64,000 bases of DNA. It comes from Pelomonas asaccharophilus_A. Its GTDB lineage: Bacteria; Pseudomonadota; Gammaproteobacteria; Burkholderiales; Burkholderiaceae_C. The notes beneath the pieces were generated by a model. It was not told where the DNA came from. It worked only from the letters and a program-made list of their open reading frames with translations, and did no database searches. Made by a program: the position numbers and the translations under genes. Where the stretch lies: positions 310,001 to 374,000 of the forward strand of contig NZ_JAVDXV010000006.1 of the NCBI RefSeq assembly GCF_031458115.1, in the 5' to 3' direction. This document shows positions 15,734 through 24,173 of this stretch, one piece after another; the stretch's first letter is position 1, and each line of letters opens with the position of its first letter.

Positions 15734-17302
15734 CTAGCGCCGCTGCTGCACCGCTTTCTCCACCGCCGCCCAAGGCACCAGCTTGAAGTTCTGCGGCCCC
15801 TGCGGCAAGCGCTTGTGGCCGTCCTGCACGACCAGCAGGCCGTCGGCATACAGCCCGCCCAGGTTGGCCGGCGCCAGGTCCAGGCCGTCCGTCTCCGATA
15901 CCGCGTCTATGCCCAGCGCCGCGTTCGTGCCGATGGCGAAAGTGCCACGCTGCGCGAACGGCGGCTTGATGTCGTAGACGGCAAAGGAGTCGCTGCCCTG
16001 CGAAGACACGACCAGCCAGCCGCGCTGCGGATGGATGGCCAGGCCTTCGACATCGGGCGTCAGGCCCGGCCCCGCGGCGATGACCAGCTGCGGCTCGCTG
16101 CCCGGAACGGCGAGGCCCAGGCGCCAGATGCCACGCTTCTCCTCACCGACGAACAGCGCCTGGTGGGCCTCGTCGACGACGCAGCCTTCCGGCTGGCTCG
16201 CCAGGCGGAACTCGCCCACGACGTCGGCCTGCCAGGTCTTGCCAGAGAGCTTCAGGCGCAGCCGCTGCACGCGGCCGTCCTTGTCGTTGGGGAACACGTC
16301 CAACCCGCCCTCGGCGTTGCGGCCCACGCAGACGCCGTAGATGTCGTCCAGCGTGGTCTTCAGCCTCGCCAGCTCGCTGACCCGGCCGGCCGGCGAGATG
16401 CCCAACAGCACCAGCGCCGCCTCGTCGCGCTGCGTGGCGACGGCCAGATCCAGCATGCGACCGCCATAGGCCAGGCCTTGCCGCAGGTCGACGTTGTTGA
16501 TGCGGCCCACCGGCAGGAACTGGCGCTCGCGGCCGTCCAGCCCGTAGACGGCCAGGCCGCGCTTCTTGTCGGTGGCGAGGATCAGGCTCTGCGCGCCGCG
16601 CGTCGGGTGCACCCAGATGGCGGGGTCGTCGGCGGCGTCGCCCGCCTCGCGCATGGGTTGCGTCTGGCCGGTGGGCAGCACGATGGGAGGCCGCGCCGCA
16701 GGCGCCGCTGCCGGATGCTCGGCCAGCCACGCATCCAGCTTCGCGTTCAAGGCCTTCTCGCCCAGCTGCGCCTCGGCCAGCAGCAGGCGCCGCCCCGGCC
16801 GCTCGGCATCGGCCGACAGCGCCCACAGCCCCACGCCCGGTTCGGCGACGTAAAGCTGCGCCTCGGCATCACGCACGCGGCAGGCGCTGGGCTGGGGTGG
16901 CGTGGCCAGGCGCTGCACCGGCAGCGCACGCCGCTCGTGAATCAGCCACTGCTCCGACAAGCCTTCGGCGCCCAGCAGGAACAGCTGAAGCAAGCCCTGC
17001 GGGTCGCGGTACAGGCACAGCTGCTCCACCTCCAGCGCCGGCGCGGGCCAGGCGGCGTCGCGCTTCAGCTGCTGGCCGTCGGCCCGCCACAGTTCGATGC
17101 GGCCGCTGTCGGCGTCCTGCAGCACGGCGAAGCGACCGTCGTCGCTGCGCTGGTCCATGCGCTTCACGCGCGTCGCGTGGCGCGCCAGCGTGCGGCCGGC
17201 GTCGTCGTGCAGCTCCAGCGCCGTCTTGGCCAGCACGAAGCGCTGCGCCTGCACGCCGCCGGCACAGGTCATCAGGGCCAGGGTCAACAACAGGCGGCGC
17301 AT
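15734..17302 (-). CDS. Beta-propeller phytase (3-phytase family)
   Basis: Exported calcium-dependent phytase-like protein of 522 residues; the family cleaves phosphate from myo-inositol hexakisphosphate. Signal peptide 1-19 (ending VQA). An N-terminal propeller-like part (about 20-210) precedes the canonical domain, which starts around DDPAIWVHP and continues ATDKKRGLAVYGLDG, GRINNVDLRQG, VFPNDKDGRVQRL and the EGCVVDEAHQALFVGEEKRG signature. Dual-part architectures are known in this family. ATG overlaps the TonB receptor stop by one base, so receptor and phytase are coupled, implying uptake of released or chelated inositol phosphates. Confidence 0.92.
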   Translation of the reverse strand: MRRLLLTLALMTCAGGVQAQRFVLAKTALELHDDAGRTLARHATRVKRMDQRSDDGRFAVLQDADSGRIELWRADGQQLKRDAAWPAPALEVEQLCLYRDPQGLLQLFLLGAEGLSEQWLIHERRALPVQRLATPPQPSACRVRDAEAQLYVAEPGVGLWALSADAERPGRRLLLAEAQLGEKALNAKLDAWLAEHPAAAPAARPPIVLPTGQTQPMREAGDAADDPAIWVHPTRGAQSLILATDKKRGLAVYGLDGRERQFLPVGRINNVDLRQGLAYGGRMLDLAVATQRDEAALVLLGISPAGRVSELARLKTTLDDIYGVCVGRNAEGGLDVFPNDKDGRVQRLRLKLSGKTWQADVVGEFRLASQPEGCVVDEAHQALFVGEEKRGIWRLGLAVPGSEPQLVIAAGPGLTPDVEGLAIHPQRGWLVVSSQGSDSFAVYDIKPPFAQRGTFAIGTNAALGIDAVSETDGLDLAPANLGGLYADGLLVVQDGHKRLPQGPQNFKLVPWAAVEKAVQQRR

Positions 17303-19758
17303 CAGAACAGGCTCCACTTCAGGCCCAGCTTGAAGCTGCGGCCATAACGCTCGTACTGCGCATTCTGGGCCGGCGTCGCCTGGTAGACGTAGTAGGCCTG
17401 GTTGGTCAGGTTGGCGGCTTCGAAGCTGACGTCGAGCTGCTTGCTGACCGCGTACTTCAGCGACAAGTCCAGCCGCTTCTGGCCGTCCACGCGCAAGTCC
17501 TTGGCCGGGTCGAACACGTCGCCCACCTCCAGCAGGTAGGACGACTGACGGTGCAACGCCAGACGCGCCGACACGCCCCGCCCTTCCCAGCCCAGGCTCA
17601 GGTTGAAGCTGCGGTCCGACTGGCTGGGCAGGCTGATCTCGCGGCTCTTCCACTCGCCGTCGTCATAGCCGCCCACGCGCGCCTTCGAGCGCACGAAGCT
17701 GGCGTTGGCGCCGACGATGAGCCCGTTGCACGGCGCCGGCAGGCTGCGCAGCGCCTGCGCATAGGCCAGCTCCACGCCGTGCAGCTTCGCGCTGGCACCG
17801 TTGGCGAAGGTGGTGACCTGGTCGAAGCCCTGCCAGCCCGGGCTGCCGGCCAGGTCGGTCTGGAACACAAAGTCGCGGATGCGCTTCGTGAACACATAGG
17901 CCGACAGCGTGCCGTCGCGCCCCAGCCCCTGCTCCACGCCGAAGTCCAGGTTGCGCGAGCGCAGCGGCTTCAGCTGCGGGTTGCCCAGCTCGGCCTCGTC
18001 GCCGTCCACCACGCGGCCTGGCGACAGCTGCTCGAAGCTGGGCCGCACCAGCGAGTTCGTCAACGCGGCGCGCAGCAGCAGCTGGCCGCCCAGCTCCTGG
18101 CGCAACAGCAGAGCCGGCATCCAGTGGGTGCTGCGCGTGTCCACGCTGACCGGCGCCGCATCACCGTCCACCAACGCCGCGCCGCGCGCCTTGAAGCTGA
18201 TGCGCTCCATGCGCAGCCCGCCCAACAGTTGAAAGCCGCCGCGCTCCCAGGTGGCCTGGGCGTAGGCGGCGTCGACGTCTTCCTTGATGTCGAAGGAGCC
18301 GACCAGCGAGTCTTCGTCGTCGCGGTGGTCGGCCAGCTTCACGCCGCGCCACAGCGCGCGCAGCTTGGCCGCGTCCGCGGCAGGGCCCAGCGTGCCGCCC
18401 CAGGGATAGCTCACAGGGCCGCCTCCCGCGATATCGGTAAGTCCCACACCACCCAGCACGTCGCTGTCCAGCGCATAGCTGTCCTGCTGGTTGTCCTTGT
18501 GGCGGCGCGTGGCCTTGGCGCCGGCCTTGAACTCCAGGCTCGCGCCGCCGGCCAGCTCGATGCCGCGCTTGAGGTCCAGCTTCAGATGGCGCACGCGGTC
18601 GCGGGCGCTGCTGTCCTCGATCTCCACCTCATCCAGCTCGTAGCCGGCCGCCTGGCGCAACGCCGCCGGGCCTTGCAGCAGGGGCCGGCGGCTGTCGGTG
18701 AAGCCCAGCTGGTCAAAGTCGGCTTCAAGGGCGGAGCCGGCCAGCCCCATGGGCGTGCGCTCCTGGGCGCGGCCCAGGCCTGTTTCGGCGGTCAGCTGCC
18801 AGCCCGCCATATCGAGACTGCCCCCCAATGCCAAGGACGCGGTGCGCGCCGTCTCCTTGCGGGCCTTCAAGCCGCGCACGGCTGTGCCCTCGCCCAGCTC
18901 GCCGGCCGCCTGCGCATCCTCGAACTCCACGGCCAGCGACTGGCGCTGCTCGTCGTCGTTGAAGCGACTGGCAAAGCCACGCAGGTAGAGCTGCTGGCCG
19001 TCCGCGGGCCGCCAGTCCAGGCTGAACGCGGCGCCGGTGCGCGAGCGCAGGATGGTGTAGCGGCGCAGTTCCAGCTCTTCCAGTTTGCCCTCGTCCCAGG
19101 CGCCGCCGGTCTCGACGTTGTCGCTGGCAAAGCGGCGCTCGTCGCGCGAGACGGCCAGCGCCACGCCCAGCTTGCCGTCGGCGAAGCGGTCGGCAAACGT
19201 CAGGCCCAGGCGCGGCCTGGTGGCGCCAAGGTTGCTGTCGTGGTTGGCGCCCAGGTCCACGCTGAGCAGCCGGCCCTTCACGTCGAAGGCGGTCAACGTG
19301 TTGACGCCCACGCTGCCGCCCAGGCTGCTGGCGTCCATGTCGGGCGTCAGCGTCTTGTGCACCTCCAGCGAGCGGATCAGGCCGGCCGGCACCACGTCCA
19401 GCCCCGGCGCGCGGCGGCCGGCTTCCGACGCCGGCACCGTGGCACCGTTGATGCTGATGGTGTTGTAGTCCGAACCCAGGCCGCGCACGCGCACGAAGCG
19501 GCCCTCGCCCTGGTCGCGCTCCAGCGTCACGCCCGGCAGCCGGGCCAGCGCCTCGGCGGCGTTGTCGTCGGGCAGTTGGCCGATGCCGTCGGCATGCACG
19601 ACGCTGAGCACGCCTTGCGCGGCGCGCTGCTTGTCCAGCGCCGACTGCAGGCTGGCGCGCTGGCCGGTGACGACGATGGTGTCGAGCTGCTGCGTCTGCG
19701 CGTGGGCGCCCAATGCGACGCCCAGCGACAGGACCAGCGGAAGTTTCTTGTAGTGCAT
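17302..19758 (-). CDS. TonB-dependent outer-membrane receptor
   Basis: 818-residue receptor with a signal peptide (1-20), a TonB-box-like LDTIVVTGQR, a plug domain (VLSVVHADGIGQLPDDNAAEALARLPGV and RVRGLGSDYNTISING) and a beta-barrel ending in SFKLGLKWSLF with C-terminal Phe. The plug wording matches the Xanthomonas/Caulobacter-type receptor family that imports sugars and other polymers' products. Coupling to a phytase suggests an inositol phosphate or a metal-phytate ligand; this is inference from context. ATG 19758 opens the only credible signal sequence. Confidence 0.92.
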   Translation of the reverse strand: MHYKKLPLVLSLGVALGAHAQTQQLDTIVVTGQRASLQSALDKQRAAQGVLSVVHADGIGQLPDDNAAEALARLPGVTLERDQGEGRFVRVRGLGSDYNTISINGATVPASEAGRRAPGLDVVPAGLIRSLEVHKTLTPDMDASSLGGSVGVNTLTAFDVKGRLLSVDLGANHDSNLGATRPRLGLTFADRFADGKLGVALAVSRDERRFASDNVETGGAWDEGKLEELELRRYTILRSRTGAAFSLDWRPADGQQLYLRGFASRFNDDEQRQSLAVEFEDAQAAGELGEGTAVRGLKARKETARTASLALGGSLDMAGWQLTAETGLGRAQERTPMGLAGSALEADFDQLGFTDSRRPLLQGPAALRQAAGYELDEVEIEDSSARDRVRHLKLDLKRGIELAGGASLEFKAGAKATRRHKDNQQDSYALDSDVLGGVGLTDIAGGGPVSYPWGGTLGPAADAAKLRALWRGVKLADHRDDEDSLVGSFDIKEDVDAAYAQATWERGGFQLLGGLRMERISFKARGAALVDGDAAPVSVDTRSTHWMPALLLRQELGGQLLLRAALTNSLVRPSFEQLSPGRVVDGDEAELGNPQLKPLRSRNLDFGVEQGLGRDGTLSAYVFTKRIRDFVFQTDLAGSPGWQGFDQVTTFANGASAKLHGVELAYAQALRSLPAPCNGLIVGANASFVRSKARVGGYDDGEWKSREISLPSQSDRSFNLSLGWEGRGVSARLALHRQSSYLLEVGDVFDPAKDLRVDGQKRLDLSLKYAVSKQLDVSFEAANLTNQAYYVYQATPAQNAQYERYGRSFKLGLKWSLF

Positions 19759-19938
19759 GGCGGGCGCCAAAAGTAGCGAAGTGGGTGTTGGCCGCGATGC
19801 TCGCCAGCGGCCGTGGCGCCCGTTTGAAAGACCCGTCACAAACGCCGACCAGCGCAGCTGCCGCCCCACAGATGAGCCGTTGCGACTCCCCCGCCGGCGC
19901 TTCGCGACGCTGTCACACGCCGTTCATACGATGGCCTG
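19759..19938. promoter_or_regulatory. Divergent promoter region with a candidate Pho box
   Basis: This 180-base gap separates the TonB receptor/phytase operon from the GGDEF/AraC pair. At 19910-19927 the plus strand reads CTGTCAC-acgc-CGTTCAT, two 7-mers 11 bases apart. They match the Pho-box unit CTGTCAT at 6 of 7 and 5 of 7 positions. Its distance from the GGDEF start is too short for a classical activated promoter of that gene. It would be about 150 bases upstream of the receptor gene, so its role is unproven. No clear sigma-70 hexamers were found. Confidence 0.4.
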
Positions 19939-20829
19939 ATGACCCGCCTGACGCTGCCCTTCCCCTTCGCTGGCCGGCCCTTGAGCCTGCTGGCGCGCGA
20001 GCCGTTCTATCCGCTGCTGGCCCTGCTGCTGGCCGCGCTGGTGCTGGCCTTCGCGACGCTAGGCGTGCTGAAGCCGCTGGCCGAATGGCATTGGGTAGAC
20101 CTGCTCAGCGAAGGCGGCATGGCCGTCATGGTGGGCGTGTGGCTGGTCTATGTGCGCGGCTCCCGCCCGGCCGGGCGCGTGACGACCTGGCTGGTGCTGG
20201 GCCTGGCGGCCATGCTGGTGGGCGAGTGGGTGGACGCACTGGACGAGATCTGGCGCCTGCCCAAGGCCGCGCTGTGGGACAACGCGCTGGAAGCGCTGAC
20301 GCCGCTGGGCATGGTGCTGCTGACCGTGGGCCTGCACCACTGGAGCCAGGAGCAGCGCGTGCTGAGCCGCCAGCTGGCGCAGCGCGAGCGCTTCGTGCGA
20401 GACCACCGCGCGGTGGACCGCGTCACGCAGCTGGCCGACGCCGGCTACATGGCGCAGCAGATCCAGCTGGAGCGCGACCTGGGCCGCGACGGCTGCGTGG
20501 CGATGCTGGGCCTGACGGGCTTCGACGGCTTCGTGCGCGAGCATGGCATCCGCGCCGCCGACCGGGCACTGGAGGCGGCCGGCCTGACACTGCTGCTGAA
20601 CCTGCGCGAGGGCGACCTGCTGTGCCGCTACGCCGGCGACCGCTTCGTCGCGCTGCTGCCCGGTTGCAGCGCGGCCGAGGGCGAGCGCCTCGTCGGCGAT
20701 CTGCAGGCCGCGCTGGCCACGCTGAACCTGCGGCCGGGCCTGCGCCTGCCCGTGCGCGCCGCGCTGCACGCGACCGCCGGCACGCAGTCCCCTGAGCAGC
20801 TGCTGCTGGATCTCCTGCAAAAGCCATGA
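19939..20829 (+). CDS. Membrane protein with degenerate GGDEF domain
   Basis: 296-residue protein with about four membrane helices in residues 24-132, then a charged linker and a C-terminal GGDEF-fold domain (about 155-296). The active-site loop, normally GGDEF in a RYGGDEF context, reads RYAGDRF (231-236). The glutamate needed for metal binding and catalysis is arginine here, so diguanylate cyclase activity is unlikely. It may act as a signal receptor or a c-di-GMP/nucleotide binder. It overlaps the AraC-family gene by 4 bases, suggesting the two work together. Confidence 0.8.
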   Translation: MTRLTLPFPFAGRPLSLLAREPFYPLLALLLAALVLAFATLGVLKPLAEWHWVDLLSEGGMAVMVGVWLVYVRGSRPAGRVTTWLVLGLAAMLVGEWVDALDEIWRLPKAALWDNALEALTPLGMVLLTVGLHHWSQEQRVLSRQLAQRERFVRDHRAVDRVTQLADAGYMAQQIQLERDLGRDGCVAMLGLTGFDGFVREHGIRAADRALEAAGLTLLLNLREGDLLCRYAGDRFVALLPGCSAAEGERLVGDLQAALATLNLRPGLRLPVRAALHATAGTQSPEQLLLDLLQKP

Positions 20830-21836
20830 CCGCGCTGCTGGCCCCGCTGGACATGCTGCGCGGCGAGCCGGCGGACATGCCGCCCTACGAGATCGACACC
20901 GCCTGCCTGCCGGCCACCGACCACGCGGCGCTGCTGGCCGAGTTCGCCCACCACCGCGGCATCGCGCTGCCGTGGCCGCAACAGCCGCTGATCTCGCCGC
21001 GCGAGCTGCTGGCGCTGACCGAGCCGCTGCGCGACGCTGGCGCCGACAGCGCCTTCGCACTGGGCCAGCTGCTGCTGCCCGGCCACTACGGCCTGGCCAG
21101 CCAGGCGCTGATGCAGGCCGGCGAGCTGGTGGACCTGCTGCGCCTGCTGTGCCGGTACGCGGGGCGGCTGACGCCGCTGCTCACACCGCGACTACTGGTG
21201 GACGAGCAGGAGCTGATCCTCGTCTGGACCGATGCCTGCGGGCTGCCCGCCGGCCTGCGCGGTTTCGTCGTGGACCTGCACATGAGCGCGGTCGTCAGCC
21301 TGTGCGCCTGGCGTGCGGGCCGGCGGCTGCCCTGGCGCTTCAGCTTCGACCGCACCGCGCCGCGCGACCACGCCCAGCACGCGGTGCACCTGGGCACGGC
21401 GCTGCATTTCGGCTGCCAGGTGGACGCGATGCGGCTGCCGCTGGCGCAGGCCGACGTCAGCTGGCCGGCCACGCCGGGCCTGGCAGCCACCGCGCTGGCC
21501 CGTCAGGCCGACCCGCAGGCGTTGCGCCGCGGGCTGCTGGCCGCGTTGGGCGACCGGCTGATGGCGCAGATTGCCGAAGCCCCCGGCCTGGAAGCGCTGG
21601 CCCTTGAAGCCGGCATGAGCCCGGCCACGTACAAGCGCCGCCTGGCGCGCCACGGCACTCACTACCAGGCCGAGGTGGACCGCGTGCGCACGCAGGTCGC
21701 GCTGTACCTGCTGGGGCCGCGCGGCCAGGGCCGCGATGCAGTGGCGCGGGCGCTGGGCTACTTCGACGGCGCCAACTTCCGGCGTTCGTTCAAGCGCTGG
21801 ACGGGCCTGACACCCGGCCACTGGGCGCCCGGTTGA
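20826..21836 (+). CDS. AraC-family transcriptional regulator
   Basis: 336-residue regulator. The N-terminal ~200 residues resemble the arabinose-binding-like domain of the OruR/ArgR group (FALGQLLLPGHYGLASQALM). The C-terminal AraC domain contains LEALALEAGMSPATYKRRLA as the first helix-turn-helix and ARALGYFDGANFRRSFKRWT as the second with its family signature, ending PGHWAPG. Its start overlaps the GGDEF-like gene by 4 bases. The divergent receptor/phytase operon is a plausible target, by proximity only. Confidence 0.92.
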   Translation: MTALLAPLDMLRGEPADMPPYEIDTACLPATDHAALLAEFAHHRGIALPWPQQPLISPRELLALTEPLRDAGADSAFALGQLLLPGHYGLASQALMQAGELVDLLRLLCRYAGRLTPLLTPRLLVDEQELILVWTDACGLPAGLRGFVVDLHMSAVVSLCAWRAGRRLPWRFSFDRTAPRDHAQHAVHLGTALHFGCQVDAMRLPLAQADVSWPATPGLAATALARQADPQALRRGLLAALGDRLMAQIAEAPGLEALALEAGMSPATYKRRLARHGTHYQAEVDRVRTQVALYLLGPRGQGRDAVARALGYFDGANFRRSFKRWTGLTPGHWAPG

Positions 21837-21842
21837 CGAGCA

Positions 21843-21876
21843 CAAAAAAAAGAAACCCCGGCCGCATGGCCGGGGT
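21843..21876 (-). terminator. Intrinsic terminator of the phytochrome operon
   Basis: Stem CCCCGGCC (21856-21863), loop GCAT, stem GGCCGGGG (21868-21875). On the minus strand it is followed by a T-run (complement of the A-run at 21843-21850). It therefore ends minus-strand transcripts arriving from the phytochrome operon. The 119 bases between it and that operon's last stop codon show no further feature. Confidence 0.9.
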
Positions 21877-21995
21877 CAAGGACCGTCTTCCGCTGTCACG
21901 GTAGACGCCTGCTCAGGGAGGAACAGCAGGGGGCTGGAAGCCCGAAGCCAATGTAGGCGCGAAATCACGTGGAGCGTGTAGGACGGGACGCCGAT

Positions 21996-24173
21996 TCAGT
22001 GCGGCGGCGCCAGCGGCAGCTCCAGCAGGAACACCACCTCGCCGGCCTCGTACGCGTAGCGGATGGAGCCGCCATGCGCGGCGGCCACCTGATCCACGAT
22101 GTAAAGGCCCAGGCCCATGCTGCCGGGGTTGCGCGGGTTGCTGATGGACTGGCGCTTGAAGGGATCGAACAAGCCGTCCACCAGCTCGGGCGCAATGGGT
22201 TCGGCCGGGTTGCTGACTCGCAGCCGCGCATGGCCGCCCTCCCCGGTCAGCTGCACCGCGATGCGGCCGCGGCCGTGGTGGCGAGCGTTGCTCAACAGGT
22301 TGGCCGACATCTGCAGCAGCCGCATCGGGTCCAGCCGCGCCGCCAGCGTCGTGGGCAGGCTCACGTCCAGCGGCGTGTCGGGATAGGTCGCGCGCTGGTC
22401 CTCCAGTTGCTGGACCAGCAGCGCGGCGACGTCGGTGTCTTCCAGCTCCAGCGCCAGGCCCAGGCCGTTCTGCAGCCGCGTGATGTCCTGCAGGTCGCGC
22501 AGCAGCCGCTGCATGCGGTTGGTGGAGTTGCGGATGACGGTGGTGATGCGGTCGGTGGCGTTCTGCCGGTCCAGCACGATGGAGGCGACGCTGAGCGTGT
22601 GCAGAGGGTCGCGCAGGTCGTGGCCCAGTACGGCCCACAGCTGCGATCGCAGCCGGTCGAGCTCCAGCACGCGGTCGGCGTGCGCGCGGCTGACCATATC
22701 CAACAGCAGCGTGGCGCTTTCCAGTGCGACGTCGGACCACGGCACCGCCGTGCCGCGCACCGTCTCACGCCATTCGTCGAACGAGCCGCGCGGCGTCAGC
22801 CGCGGACCCAGCGGGCCGTGCGTCATCTCCTTCTCGGGCTTGCCGCCCCAGCGAATGGTCTCGACCTGCTCGCGCCGCAGCGCCACCAGCCAGCCCTGGC
22901 GCGGCGCGTCGAAGCGCAGCCCCAACACGCCGCAGTAGCGCTCGCCGCCGCCGGCCTCGGGCAGTTCGTCGCAGCGGTCCACCTGCACCAGTGCACGCTC
23001 GCGGGCCTGCAGCCACGTCACCAGCTGCGCGGCCCAGGCCTCGTCCACCGCACCGTGCACGCGCACGCGGCCGTTCAGGCTGACGAACAGCGCATCGCAA
23101 TCCAGGCTCTCGCACAGGGCCGGCGCCTCGTCGGCCAGCACGTCCTGGGCCTCGTGGCCTTGCGCGATCTGCGCGGCGATGTCGGTGCGCAGCAGCGCGG
23201 CCCGCGCCATGGCGGCCTCGCGTTCGCGCGCGGTCAGCGACTGCACCGACGCCGCGATCAGCTGCGCGATGACGTCCGCCGCCATGCGTATCGCATACGG
23301 CACCGGCAGCGGCGCCATGTGGTGGCAGGCCAGCATGCCCCACAGCCGGCCGGCCACGACGATGGACACGCTCATCGACGCGGCCACGCCCATGTTGTTC
23401 AGGTACTCGACGTGGATGGGCGACACGCTGCGCAGCACGCTGTGGCTCAGGTCCAGCGGCTCGGCATGGCCGGCATCGGCCAGCAGCGGCACCGGCTCAT
23501 AGCGCACGTCGGGGATCAGACGCAGCGTGTTCAGCACATAGAGCCGGCGCGCCTGCGCGGGGATGTCGCTGGCCGGGTAGCGCCGCCCCAGATAGGCCTC
23601 CAGGTCGTCGCGGCGCGCCTCGGCAACGATGTCGCCGCTGTCGTCATGTCGAAAGCGGTAGGCCATCACGCGGTCGAAGCCGGTCATCGCGCGCACCTCG
23701 GCCACGGCCACTTCCAGCAGCTTGTCGATGCCGGGCTGGCGCTTGAGCTTCTCCATCGAGCGGTAGGCCATCTGCGCGAAGCTGCTGAGCCGGTCGGCGC
23801 CGGCGTCGCGCAGCTCGAACTCGCACAGGCACAGGCCCTCATGCGCGTGCAGCAGGAGGTCGAAGCTGTGGCCGTTGAGTGCCACCTCGCGCGAATCGGG
23901 CATGGAGTCGCCGCTGCCCAGGGTGGCGATGGCCTGCTGCACGGCGCCGTAGATCTCGGCGTCGCCGCCCAGGTCGGCCATGCGGGGGGCGCGGCCCAGC
24001 TTCAGGTCCTGGCCCAGCAGCGCGGGCGCGTTCGCGCTCATCACCTGCAGCCGCCCCAGCCGGTCGAAGGCCAGCAGCGCGCCGTGCGGCTGGATCGAGC
24101 CCGGGATGTGGATGGGTTCGCGCTCGCAGTTGTCCAGCGTGACGAGGTCGGCCTGCACGGGGTTCGGGTTCAT
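21996..24173 (-). CDS. Bacteriophytochrome histidine kinase, second copy
   Basis: Red/far-red photoreceptor kinase of 725 residues. Order: PAS domain with the biliverdin-attachment cysteine C16 in LDNCEREPIHIPGSIQPHG; GAF domain with RYPASDIPAQARRLYV (the conserved DIP aspartate); PHY domain with its tongue around WGGKPEKEM and RGSFDEWRE; HisKA box GHDLRDPLHTL (H518); and an ATPase domain with NLLSNARHHG and SMGLGLYIVDQV. The usual D-x-G-x-G box is replaced by VSNPAEPI, a variant seen in some sensor kinases. The start overlaps the hybrid kinase stop by 4 bases. Last gene of the operon. Confidence 0.95.
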   Translation of the reverse strand: MNPNPVQADLVTLDNCEREPIHIPGSIQPHGALLAFDRLGRLQVMSANAPALLGQDLKLGRAPRMADLGGDAEIYGAVQQAIATLGSGDSMPDSREVALNGHSFDLLLHAHEGLCLCEFELRDAGADRLSSFAQMAYRSMEKLKRQPGIDKLLEVAVAEVRAMTGFDRVMAYRFRHDDSGDIVAEARRDDLEAYLGRRYPASDIPAQARRLYVLNTLRLIPDVRYEPVPLLADAGHAEPLDLSHSVLRSVSPIHVEYLNNMGVAASMSVSIVVAGRLWGMLACHHMAPLPVPYAIRMAADVIAQLIAASVQSLTAREREAAMARAALLRTDIAAQIAQGHEAQDVLADEAPALCESLDCDALFVSLNGRVRVHGAVDEAWAAQLVTWLQARERALVQVDRCDELPEAGGGERYCGVLGLRFDAPRQGWLVALRREQVETIRWGGKPEKEMTHGPLGPRLTPRGSFDEWRETVRGTAVPWSDVALESATLLLDMVSRAHADRVLELDRLRSQLWAVLGHDLRDPLHTLSVASIVLDRQNATDRITTVIRNSTNRMQRLLRDLQDITRLQNGLGLALELEDTDVAALLVQQLEDQRATYPDTPLDVSLPTTLAARLDPMRLLQMSANLLSNARHHGRGRIAVQLTGEGGHARLRVSNPAEPIAPELVDGLFDPFKRQSISNPRNPGSMGLGLYIVDQVAAAHGGSIRYAYEAGEVVFLLELPLAPPH

